Positions 13,204-24,907 of a DNA stretch of 64,000 nt are shown here, piece after piece. The notes beneath the pieces are model-generated. The model made no database searches. It had not been told where the DNA came from and was given only the letters and a program-made list of their open reading frames with translations. A program made the translations under genes and the position numbers. Numbering within the stretch: position 1 is the stretch's first letter; the number at the start of each line of letters is the position of its first letter. This DNA comes from Phoenix dactylifera (Eukaryota; Streptophyta; Magnoliopsida; Arecales; Arecaceae), in assembly GCF_009389715.1 (NCBI RefSeq), contig NW_024067666.1, positions 3,513,001-3,577,000 of the forward strand, in the 5' to 3' direction.

Positions 13204-14390
13204 TTATACTGAGAATAGTTGAAAATCTTTTTTTTTCATTTTGTGTTTCAGTTTATTACACTCACTTGAATCATCATTTATAACAACTTCAGAAACTGAA
13301 TTAACCTCAGCGAACATGTTGCTCTTATTTGCATCAGCAAATGCATCTCCCCTACAGCTTTCTTGTAATACTGAATCATTACTATTAGCAACCTCAGAAA
13401 CTGAATTAATCTCAGGAAACATGTTGGACTTCGGATCGATGTATGGTCGCATGTCACACATCTTCACAACTATCATCTTTGCTTTCTGATGAACTTTATT
13501 TCCTGGTCTGTAATAACAAGCTGTCACCAATGGATGCTTGCCTGCATTTCCTAGTGACGCAGAGGTACCAGCAAAATTATCATTTTCAGCAACAGAAATG
13601 AGGGGCTACTGACATCCTTTTGGGTAGGTTCAGATATGCTGCAAGTGATACTTTTCTACTTTGAAGTGGCCCTTTTTATTCTCTTTGCACAGGTGTAATT
13701 TTCAATTAATTCCAGACACTATGCTGGTCTTTACTGAAACCACGTTTAAATCCTCCGTCAAACTATCGACATTCTTACTTACTAGTGGATTAAGATTGCT
13801 ACTACCAGATGCTTTCCTGATTGCGGAGTCCATATCCATGACATTCAATAAAAGTATACCATCAGCACAAGAATGGTCTTGGAACATCTTTGCAGTGAAG
13901 AATTATAATCCGCTCTGATAGATAAGTCAGGCCATTTCTCATCACCATAATCTGCAATTTTTGAAGCGTCACCCTCCTTTGTAACCATTGGCATCCTAAA
14001 GTATGCTCCCTTAAGGTTCTTAATCACTTTGTTCATTCATGCAGTTTCCGACACCGGGGCAATGTTTTCTTGTGCATTACAGGGGGTTAATTCACCAGGC
14101 ATTCTTTGGCTAGCCTCAGTTTCATATGGTACAACATATTCTTCACCCTTTTTTTTCCTCTCTCAAGACAACATCAGAAGTTTTAAGATCCTTTCCCCAG
14201 CATGGTTGCACAAAGGAACATACTTTTCCTTCTTTTCCTTCTTCACATTGGTCTCCTCCTCTGATATATTTCTCAGATCTGTCTGCCATGGCACCAACAT
14301 TGTCTGCAGGTGACATATTACGCTTCCCCCATTTCCTCTCCTCTTATACTTCCCTTCACTTGGTCGATCTTCTGCAGTTTGAATGATAAA
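13204..14390 (-). pseudogene. decayed, unidentified coding region
   Basis: On the minus strand several long frames follow one another in different phases: about 14390-14163, 14036-13845, 13887-13702 and 13530-13204. Together they read as a lysine/glutamate/serine-rich, hydrophilic protein with stop codons and frame changes between blocks. The last block holds a diverged internal duplication (SNMFPEINSVSEVANSNDS versus SNMFAEVNSVSEVVINDDS), which suggests real coding ancestry. I do not recognise the family. Splice sites joining the blocks are not convincing, so a pseudogene or a gene fragment is more likely than a working gene. Confidence 0.3.
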
Positions 14391-14399
14391 ATACACCTC

Positions 14400-16050
14400 T
14401 TTCTATGACCAAAAAAAAAAAAAAAAAAAAATTATATAAGCATTTAAATCGGCATACTAACAGAGCATAAAGAAAGGAGCGCAGATTTTTAAACTTGGAC
14501 TGTAATATAGTTTCATGAAGAAACCAATCTGAGTTATCAGCATCATATCAAGCTTGTTAATACCTGCTGACATGCTTAGATATTGGTTCCAGAATGGGTT
14601 TTTGAATCATTTTCTGTGGTGGTGAGCTTTCAGAGATTTTTCTTGTGCCATGTCAGATCTTTTCATAAGTTTGGTTCTCAGACATATCAGCAAGACAACA
14701 GGGTGGTTGCTGGATTCTGCCTATGTGTAGTTGTTATGAACTTATACTACTTCTAACTATTTTTGTTTTCCCTTTGAATAAAAGGGAAAACAAAAAAAAA
14801 CTGTTTCATTATTTGATGAGTTAACAGAAGATCTGCTTCTTAACTGTTTGCGGTAATCATTTCTGTTGCTTATATGGGATGTGACTTCCACTTGTTATTG
14901 CCGGTCGCTGACAGTGCAAGGGTTGATTACTACCCTAGCCGTTATCTCCAATAAAAAAAAAAAAAAAAGAGCCGTTATGATCTCACGATTACTTTTCCTG
15001 AGCAAATTAGAGGCATTAAATTATTCAGATGGACTACACGAATATTAATTCTCATGAAATTACATGCTGTTAAACCAAGGGCTTTTAAGGATGGTGAAAT
15101 ATGCGCTCATACACAAAACAAGTACACAAACCAAAAGTTCGCATGCCATTGTTAGTTTGCATATACATGTATCTTAGCATATGTATCATATGTTTTTTAA
15201 ATAGGAGAATGTTTGATAAATAGCGACGATCAACCTAATTAAAAGATGAGATTGGTGCAATGATGAGGTTATTCTATTGTGATATAGATGCTACGGTTTG
15301 AAATATGAAAATAATCTTTATATGGGAAGGTAAAGTTATATACATTTGTTCTTCTTCAAATCCTACGAGTCTCATACACTTAACTGTCTTTTTTTTTTCC
15401 CAATGATCCACTAAATCAAACATTATTTAAAGTAGATATGTTCAATACAGTTTCCATTTTTGGCAGTAAAAATAACCTTTTTCATTTATTCTTGTATTTG
15501 TCTCTCTTTTTTTAGTCGTCTTAGAATAAATATAAGGAAGAGTATTCAGAATAACCATTCTATAACATTTATAGCATTCATCTAAATGAAATAATATTAT
15601 TAGCTTAAATATTTATCCTAGTTGGAATAAATATTTATATATTTGGTAAACCATGATTTCGACAAACAATACTGCTAATTTTTATTATTATTTGTTATTT
15701 TCTACTGTAACAATAAAAAGCAGTAAAATAAATTATTTTATTCTCAAACAAACTCAGTCCAAACAGATTTAAGCAATATAATTATTGCTGTTATGATTGA
15801 TTATATGACAGCATAAAGTTTATGTTGTGAGAAAGGATGACATTGACCACAAAACAAATGCAAAATTTAAGATAAACTTGACTTGATAGTCAATTTAAAA
15901 TAATATAAAAGTATGTTTTTGAATGGGTCCATTAATCCCTAACCATGACTTCTGGGCTCTAATCAGCACACAAGCACCCAAAGGGTGGCTAAAAATTTAA
16001 CAAACGTCCTTGGTTTTTCAATCGTATACTTCTCGGACCCTGTGAGACGG
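14400..16050. other. intergenic, no gene recognised
   Basis: Very AT-rich DNA with A/T homopolymers (14409-14430, 14953-14968) and a small perfect hairpin (arms of about 15 bp near 14761-14797). No gene or long repeat was recognised. Confidence 0.5.
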
Positions 16051-16056
16051 CTAAAT

Positions 16057-16065
16057 TATAAAATA
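16057..16065 (+). promoter_or_regulatory. candidate TATA box of the SPIRAL1-like gene
   Basis: TATAAAATA lies about 160 bp upstream of a strong donor (GAGAG/GTAAG at 16225/16226), a layout consistent with a short non-coding first exon starting near 16090. A weaker TATATGA occurs at 16131. Confidence 0.4.
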
Positions 16066-16091
16066 GGAAGGTTTTAGTGCAAATTTGTTTT

Positions 16092-19000
16092 TCGGTCCAG
16101 AGGGGTTTAATTGTGTCCCTCTAGGCTCTTTATATGAGAGCCTCGCCTTCCTCCTTTCTGTTGCTCCTCGTTCCCGATCCCCAATTCCGGATTCTAGCCC
16201 CTTCTCGTTCGACCCAAAGAGAGAGGTAAGAAACCCTAATCCTAGAAGTGTGCTTTTAGAAGCACTTCTCCTCCTCGATTCGCCGCATTTCTACAGCCAT
16301 TTATCCGTAGATCTCACTTGGAATCTCTCCAAGAAGGGTTTTTTTTTCTTTTTAAGGTTCTGGGTTCGGATTGTGACTTGGATCTCGGTTCCTTTATCCC
16401 CGATCTGATGTATCCTCGCGGCATTTTGCTCGTAGCTTAGCTTTTATTGGTTTAATTTTGGATCTTCGGATTGCATTCTGAGGTTAAATTGTGCTGAATT
16501 TCCTTTTTTTTTCCTTTGTTTCTTTGGTGGTTGTTTTCTTGTATTTCTTGTTGTTTAATGCGACATTTGGCGCGATTTGTGTTATGGGTAGAAATCTTTG
16601 GTTTGACTATGTCGAAACTTTGATTATTTTTTAAAAAAATTGATGCTAAATTCCCCGTTGAACCGTTTGAAAACTGTGCAGCAACCGCCTGGAGCGGTCG
16701 TCAGCTCAAATTCGCCTATAATGGAAGCAATTCTGATACTTAATCTTGCTATGATTGTGTTCTTGAAATGTTTTGCTTCTTATCTTTGCATCCTGATCTG
16801 TTTGATTTAGTTGAGAAGTCCTCGTTTTGGAACTCTTACATTGAGATTGAATTATCATAGAATTTAAATCCAACCAATCATAAGATAGGAATGGTGCCAA
16901 TGCGTTAGAATTTACTTGATGATGTGTTCGTCAGATCTGCTGCCCAACTAAATTTAGATGGAATAAATAGTATATAGTCAGTTTTGATGTGCACCATCAC
17001 ATAAAGAATTGTTTATTGTTGATTCTATGTTTATTAGCACCTGGGCTGTGTTTTCAAGAGATGTTTAGAGATTTTCTATGTCAGCTACTTGCTCCGCATG
17101 TCTGAGAAGCTAAGTGACTATTATTATTGTACAAGACTTTACTGAATTCCTGCTAGAAGAGAATCTTAGCTAGCCTAATTGTCCAAACCAAACAGGTCTA
17201 TAATCTATTGTTTGACTTTCCTCTCCACCTCACCTTTTAATGAAAGAAAAAACAAATATTCATTTTTTCCTGTTGTCTACACATATCTCCTGTTGTACCC
17301 CTTTCACACAGTGAATCATTATCTCGTCAAGACCACTTGCTTCATCATTGTTTCTGTATCTTGTAAGGCTTGTAGAAAGGTCACTTTGGTGCTGTCTAAT
17401 CACTCTCACTTGTTTAAATGAAATGGTGCCATTTTTGTGAATGTAAAACCATTCCAAATTGTCATAAGTACATGAACAAATTTACTACTAATTGTTATAT
17501 CTGAGAGTCCTAATCTGTTCAATAGTCAATCACTTCCAATTCTATTTTCTGTAAGCATGATCAACTCTTAGAGGTACTTAATGGCCTTCCATATGATTGA
17601 ACAAGAGAAGGAAAAAAAAGAAAATGGTGCTCTAGATCGTTTGGCTTTTTTGATAGTTAATGAATCCTTTAATGGAAGTAAATTATGTTAAGATTAATTT
17701 TTCAGTTTGTATATTCTTAGGCTCCCAACATGATTCTTCGATTAATTTGATTCCCACTCTTAAATCTTCTTCGGAAATTTCATACCTCAGAGGAAAGGAA
17801 ACAAACATATAGGACATTGATTGTGAGATAAGCTTAAATAAGATTCAATGAATTGTGCAGATTAAGCCATTTGTTGAGCTAAGGTGAGCCCATCAATGTC
17901 AGCTTTAGCCTATACAAAGTAGATCCATGACTTCTACACCTAAGCGATCCAGCTGCATATAATTCTTTGTGTTGATGTTCAATTTCATTGCAGTTTTTTT
18001 TTCCTAATAACTTTTATGCCTCTTCTTGCATGAGTATCCTGTGCTTACCTATTACTTTTCCTAATAACTCTTGTACTGGTTTAGAACACTAAAATTTTCA
18101 AACGGATAAGGATGGTTGAAAAGGCTCTTAGTTGAAGGTCCAAATAGGAAAACATCACTCGAACTTAGACTATTCTTATTAAACTTCTTAGATAACTGAA
18201 GATCGGGTTACTACACATAAATGGATCATTTCTAATCTGTATGATATTTCGTGTGATCATAAGAGAGCACTCTGAACCATTCAACTTTCTATTTAGTTCC
18301 CACAATACCCTAATACATTACACAATTTGAAAAAGAATCTGTGAGTGCCTTAAAGCCCTCAATACCAGTTTAGTATCTTCTTACATTCATTTGTGACAAA
18401 GATTGATGGAAAACCCATACAGGAAAAGGGCTTGGTTTTATGTGGAATAATTACAAGGGAGGAGAGAGAGAGACCTAAGGGTTTCTTTATGAGATCAAAG
18501 GATTTGCAGTAGCTTCAGTGAGAACTTAGCCCTTTATTGCTATGGATAGTGGAAAAGTTTTATGAAGTTAATCCCAAATTATAAAGTCTTATTGGCAGTA
18601 TTTATGCTCTTTAAAGTAGAAACTTCTGTTGTTTACAGTTGTTGAGTTCAGAGAACTATGCAAGAGTGGATCACCTAGAACTCTTTCTAAATAAGTATGC
18701 AGGAAGGATGAGACAGCTCTGTCATAAGTGTTTTCTACATTGATCTCAAAAATGATCTGTCTGCCGAGTTCCAGGACTGCAATCTTGTGCCTCAATTATA
18801 AAATTCCCAACAATGCAGAAGGTAGAAGAATCAATAGATTTTTATTTCCGGTCAGGTCCTTTCATAGAAAATGCTATTATATTTTCACCCCCTTTGAAGG
18901 ATGTGTGTTCTTGCTTCTTTTTTCCCCTTTTTTTGATCAGGAACAACAACAGAACCATGCTATACTGAGACTAATATAAACTGATTTGCCATTAGATAAC

Positions 19001-19151
19001 GCGCTGGCACATTCTAATATCTTATTTTGTTTTCATTACATTTGCACCTGTTTTGTGTGTAAATCTTGGATTCCTATGCTTCATTTGGGAAATGATTATA
19101 TATTAACAGAAAACTTCCATCTTCTGAAAGTTTGGACTACTTTATTATTAG
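16092..19151 (+). other. putative 5' leader exon and 2.9-kb leader intron of the SPIRAL1-like gene
   Basis: A CT-rich, exon-like stretch ends at 16225 with donor GTAAGAAACC. The matching acceptor is TTATTATTAG at 19150-19151, three bases before the SPIRAL1-like ATG. The intervening 2.9 kb has no convincing coding content. A large intron directly before the start codon is common in highly expressed plant genes. The transcription start is inferred from the TATA box. Confidence 0.5.
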
Positions 19152-19154
19152 AGA

Positions 19155-20192
19155 ATGCGTCGTGGTGTAAGCAGTGGAGGAGGGCAGAGTTCACTGGGCT
19201 ACCTTTTTGGGAGTGATGAGACCCCTAAACCTGCTGGAAATCAAACTCCAGTTGCTGATGACACTGCACCACCCCTAAAGCCTTCTGAGGCGTCAGCACC
19301 TGTTGATGTCAGCAAGCAGACTCCAGCAGGCATCCAAGAGAATACTACAAACAACTACTTCCGTGCAGATGGCCAGAATTGTGGCAATTTTCTTACGGTA
19401 AGAACTCAATTGCCTTAAGTTAGGCTATGCCCTACATACTGCTGCTGTGCTGTTCTCTGTTTGATGCATTGCATTTAACCTTACTGATAATTCCTAGCAT
19501 ACTCTTTTATCTTTTTAACTCCATTTGTCTGTTACCTTGTAACTTGATCTGTGGCCATTATTGACCATAAACTAAGAGCCCTATTTTTCATTTTCCTCCA
19601 TTCGTCTTTAGCTATTTCTATACCCTTATAGTCCAAATTCATGACAAAAATGCATCCTAGTTATGTAAAAATATATCCGCATCACCTGTGCTTCAGGTGC
19701 ATATTTTTATGCTTAGACATTTCTATCTTCATTAGTCATGACAGGGACATCACTGTTATACATGGAAGAACAATCTCTCCTTTTCTTGGTAAAGCTAGCT
19801 TCCACATATTGATCTGTTTGAGTTTGACTAATCCCTTGTATCATGCATATTGGGCGGAGCAAATAAAACAATTTCACTGCCCGTTATGTGCGGTTCCTGA
19901 AAGGAGATCATCAGTCTTCGTACCTGTTAATTAATTAGTTAGGTTCTTACATTTGTGCATATGAGGAAAGATAATACTGGTTTTATTTCACTACCCGCTT
20001 TGCTGGGTTCCCAGAAGGAGATCGTCAGTTCTTCTTACATGATAATTAATTAGTTAAGAGTCGTACTTTTGTGCATATCAGGAAAGATAATGCTGGTTTT
20101 CTGTTGTGCAGGACCGGCCTTCAACTAAGGTTCATGCTGCTCCTGGTGGCGGTTCTTCCCTCAATTACCTCTTTGGCAATGGTGGCAAGTGA
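19155..20192 (+). CDS. SP1L: SPIRAL1-like microtubule-associated protein (107 aa)
   Basis: Two coding exons, 19155-19397 (81 codons) and 20112-20192 (26 codons plus stop), are joined at ACG/GTAAG and TGCAG/GACCGG. The protein has both family-defining ends: SGGGQSSLGYLFG near the N-terminus (residues 7-19) and, across the splice, GQNCGNFLT-DRPSTKVHA followed by PGGGSSLNYLFG close to the C-terminus. The middle is proline/alanine/threonine-rich and variable, as in other members. The length agrees with the usual 100-120 residues. SPIRAL1 and its relatives are small plant-specific proteins on cortical microtubules, including growing plus ends, and they are needed for straight anisotropic cell expansion. 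The start reads MRRG instead of the more usual MGRG. The gene appears complete and intact. Confidence 0.94.
19871..20101 (+). repeat. tandem duplication (~115 bp x 2) in the SPIRAL1-like intron
   Basis: Two adjacent copies, about 19871-19984 and 19985-20101, share 'TTTCACT.CCCG', 'GGAGATC.TCAGT', 'TTAATTAATTAGTTA' and 'GGAAAGATAAT.CTGGTTTT'. The second copy runs almost to the acceptor of the last exon. Confidence 0.85.
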
Positions 20193-20274
20193 CGAAATCA
20201 TTGCTGGTTAGAACTGCAAGAATGTCTTCGAAGAAATGAAGAAACATTATCACTGTTTAGACCTGCTGGTTCCA

Positions 20275-20280
20275 AATAAA
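20275..20280 (+). terminator. polyadenylation signal of the SPIRAL1-like gene
   Basis: AATAAA lies 83 bp after the stop codon, a usual distance for a plant near-upstream element. T-rich and TGTA-containing sequence follows. Confidence 0.45.
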
Positions 20281-20359
20281 CAATGTTCCCATGCTGTTGT
20301 TGGAGATTGATCATGTACTATATGACTCTACAAATTAAGATGTTTTGGTGGGAATTTGT

Positions 20360-21905
20360 TCTCCTAACTGATGAATAGACAAGAAAACTTCATCCCTGAG
20401 ATGAAAGCATGTTTCTCCATTCATTATTCGTATTTGTTCTCTAAAATTGGTATGGTTCTGCACTGTTACCTGACCATTAACACTTGGTATTTTCTTTTCC
20501 ATGGTATGTTTCTCTGGCTTTAAAGCAGGTAAGACTCTATGAGGTTTTGATCCAACTACTTATGGGCCTCCTGTGAGAAGGATGTCAAGGTTGGTTTCAC
20601 GAGACAGGATGACGCAGCTCGCTTTGAGTGGGAAACTCAATAACATGCACGGTTGGTTTGAGTGGGAAACTCGATTATATGTCAAACTTCAAATGGCATA
20701 CAATGGCCAACCAATTCTCTCTCTCTCTCTCTCTCTCACTCTCTCTCCCTCCCTCCCTCCCTCCCTCCCTGCTAATGAACATAACCATCAAGGTCACATT
20801 CAGAGTCTGCTTGCTTGCATTAACATTTTGTACTCTTTTTTCCCATCATAATTCCGGTTTGCAGTGCTGTTTGCAATATTAAGCACAGAATTTAATTCAC
20901 ATATGAAGAAAGTCTCTCTCAAGTACAAACCAAGCAGGAATTCAAAAACCTGATTGAAATGAATCGGAGAATGTTCACCTCAACAGTGTAGCCAGCTATA
21001 AAATCAAGGCTGATGCTAAGAAAACTTCAAGAGTTTACAAGAAAAGAATTCGACTAAAATTTGGCGGCAGCTGATGAACCCGGCGGTTCAATAGATCTTC
21101 CATGGGTTCAAACCGACAGATGTTCTTTCTTTGAGGAAGACTGCTTTTCATTTGAGCTCTAATTTTACAAATGTCTCATATATGATCACCTGTAGTGTGG
21201 GTTAATGTGAATCCTGTTTAATAGGTTTTATATATTCTTCGCTTCTCACCTATTAAGATTTCCTTTCAACCCCAGACAAGTGTCTACATGAATCTAGATT
21301 TGTGCTACCGACGCGTGCCCTCCTACAGTATACAAGACTCCATTTAAAAGGCAAAGCATATGGTAGGTTTTGCAATTGACCTCTGATTTTACAACAGATC
21401 CCTGCATTTTTCAGATGGAATTAGATTTGCCCATGTAGTTAATTCTGCTCCTTACTTTTGTTCGTCTGGTGCAACCAACGAATTAGAGCTGGCTAATTAA
21501 AGGTTTGATACTCGCACCAAATGACATGTGCTTTACAGGACTCTTTAAGCTATCAAGATAAAGAATATTCAAACCAGGATCATCATCAAGAACATCCACA
21601 ATTAAAAAAAAAAAAAATCAATTCCTCAATATTTAGGTTATGATCTGTATTCATTTGGGTCACGACCGAAATGATCTCGCAACTAAATCTACACTGCCAT
21701 AGAGGGCTACCCTACAAAATTTTTGGCAATCAACCATCACCCATAACATCAAAATCTAATCACTAAAGCTTATAAAAACTCATTGGATTTCACTCAAGAG
21801 GCTCGTTCTTTGGAATCGAACATGCCCTCTCATCATCTAAATCAAATGTAGTATCTTGTCAGCGTTCAATACTCGGTCCATTGCTTTGTGGAAAATTGAC
21901 AAACT
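20360..21905. other. convergent intergenic region between SPIRAL1-like and eIF3m
   Basis: Holds the 3' ends of two genes transcribed toward each other. Contains a short duplication of TTTGAGTGGGAAACTC (20624 and 20657) and a pyrimidine microsatellite. No gene recognised. Confidence 0.5.
20716..20770. repeat. (CT)n/(CCCT)n compound microsatellite
   Basis: A TC dinucleotide run turning into CCCT tetranucleotides. It makes chance open frames rich in Ser/Leu/Pro. Confidence 0.95.
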
Positions 21906-24875
21906 TCAGCGTATCATTAATCCTTGCATTGCCTGTAGTCCTCCAGATACTTTGTTAGCTTGGATTGTGCTGATAGCATTGGCAATATTTCCCTGAAATA
22001 AAAGGTTCAACAGATAAACAATTGAATAACATTAGTTGCATTGCTGAATATGTACATTCAGATTGCTTTCTTTAGAAATTAGAAGGCAGGCACGGGCTTG
22101 GCATCCAAACAAGCACCATTAATAAGGTCTTCCACCAGCACAGGCTGAGGCCTGACAAACTCATCTACGTAGAAGCACACGGCTGAGCTGGAATCTTAAT
22201 ATGTTTAATAATTAACATGGTTGGCACATACCCTCCAAGCTCCCAGCTTGGAATGAAGACTTTGCCACTCTGACAGCCCAAACACTCGCTCAGTATGCCG
22301 GCTGCATATCAAACATGAAACTTAACGAATCAAAAATAATTCTCTGACTTGAATTCCATTTGCACGGTATATACCTTGTCCTCTTCACCCCACACCACTA
22401 AACAAAATAAACAGAAGAAAAGAACATTCACTTAGCAATGACTACCTCACAATCACAAATTGATTCATCTGATCCATTTTACAGTCCAGAAGTTTGGAGG
22501 TGATTGCTTTGACAATCCAATATTCTACCTCCTCGTCCGTGATCTGCATGATAACTTACTTAAACAAGAAGCAACAATTAAAAAAAGTAAAAAGGTGAGG
22601 CAAAAGGACATGCATTACCCGAAGTGCGTCCCTGATGACAGAATATGGAATTTCACGAGAATCGTTGGAACTGAGGTCTAGCAATGACATCAACCTCATT
22701 TTTGTTATGCAGTCGTCATGAACCAGACCTGTGGATCCCTTGTCATTAGAAAATTGGATAAAACTATGGATGTTCAAAAACTAAAACTCATGCATCATAC
22801 CGTAGCTTTTCAATAAAGTAGAATTAGCAGCATGAAAATCTAAGTAGGCATCAAGCCTTTGATTGAGAAAGATCTTCAGCAGCTGGTAAATCAATGCATA
22901 CTTTCCATCTTTTTCCAGCTGCCCAACAGCAGGCATGTCTAGCAGATCACACTGCAAGAACATCATAAATCTGAAAATTCATTCCCTAAATTGTAAATAG
23001 TAATAAGATAGTAGAAAAAATAAATAATTGCACCACTGAGAAAGCGAGCAGGCACTGAGATCCCACAAATTACATCATAAGCTAGAGGCTACAACAGAAT
23101 GCAAGACCGATAGTGGATGCTTCACGAAACCATATTCAGGTCACCATTTTCATGATTCACCCAGATTGGGGTAAGCTCGAACCCAACCCACTCATGAAAC
23201 ATTGGGTGTAAGTTGCCCTCTGGACCTGATCAGTTCATCTGGGGTGGTTGGGTGAAGACGAGAGCCAACAAAGGGAGAATGAGGGCCTGTCAGGGTCTTC
23301 CCATGATCAGCCCTGACCCCATTCATGCTGCTGTCAGCAAGAGAAATTTCCAGATTCAAGCTGGATGCCAGTGGAGGGTGCCATAGATTCCTTAGCAAGA
23401 TTTCTATTGCATATTGAAGTTATAGCAAGCCCTTTGACAAGACCAAGCTAAGATTGTACAAATAAATCAGCACTGCTTCAAGACATATTAGGTTACAAGG
23501 GCATGACATGAAAACTCAAACTGCAATTGGCAAGCAGGGAGACCACCATGAATGGATACCGTTGAGCTAATGAAAACAGACTTATTCCGATGGATGGTGG
23601 GGCTTTCCAGGCCAAGCATGTTTTTAGAGAAGCCAATAGGGCTGCGGATTGGGTAGCCGCTTATGTGGCTAGTCATTCTGGGAGCACCTTGTGGGCCGGA
23701 GAGGAGTTGCCTCGGGCACTCCATGATCTTGTGTTTTTTTATTTTATTGGGTGTATTCGTACACGTATTGTATAAGAAACCCGCCAAAGAAAAAGAAAAA
23801 AAAAAGACTTATTCCAATAGATTTACAAAAATCCATATTAATAAAAAAGTCCAGTTATTATAAAGAAATTTGCATTCATAGCTAAGGAATGAATCATAAA
23901 CCAATGAGAAAAAACCATAGTACCAAATCCTGGTAATCATGTTAACTTCAAAAATCAATATCTTCTATATGATTTAGATCCACTATGTTATAAGCGTATT
24001 CAAAATTCAAGTTGACAAATTAACTTTCTATCTTCTTTAGCATACTAGGAATACATGGATTCCTTGCAGCTACAAGCCTACTCAAAACAGATCCAACTTT
24101 CCATACAACAGATTATCTGAGACTAATCACAACAAATAGCATCTTCCTAGATATTGTCACCAATGCTTAAAACACATTTGCAAGCCATTTAGAAGATTGC
24201 CATGCCTGAATTGATTTACCCGTTTCAAACCACTTCTGTCAAGGATTGGTCCAAGAAAACCAAATTCATAACACTGCAAGTCTCAACATGATTACAAGAG
24301 TAATTTTTCAAGCAAGACATACCTGAACATGGACTTATTATCTCCAAATTCTCAAGCCACATCCAAATCCAATTGTCAAACCAACTCCAAAGTTATTAGG
24401 GCGGGGCATCATTTGTCCTAAAAACCCATGCTTCAGGCAACCTCAGCATTCATGTGCTATAATCTACTTAGTTTTTGAGCATCTTTCTTAAATGACCTAC
24501 TATCACCAATCTCAAAAGGAATGTTGCTATCACCGTCCACTTCACTGTTCTGCTTAGAACCTCTACAGAGCTATGCTTTCTAGAACTCCAGCAAGGGCTC
24601 CACCAACACATATTGTCTTCTTCTGAGGTAAAGAAGACTTGGTCCAACAAAACCAGAACTTCAGGTTCAGACCATCTTCTTCCCTGTATCTTTCTTAGGA
24701 CAAAAGATTTCAATTAGCTGACAGCTACTTAGTGAAAGGACATGAAGGCTAGTAAACTAAATTAAAAGATGCAAAAGAAAATTGCACTCTCAAGGCATTT
24801 ATAAGTACAAGATGTGAAACACATGCCTCTGCCCTACACATCTCCTTTCCCACATGATAATCTATCCTAAAAAGA

Positions 24876-24907
<32 letters not shown>

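Noticed and set aside
14761-14797. Short perfect hairpin (TTTTGTTTTCCCTTT and its complement)
   Set aside because: Low-complexity, T/A-rich arms with no link to a gene end or element; likely chance or slippage.
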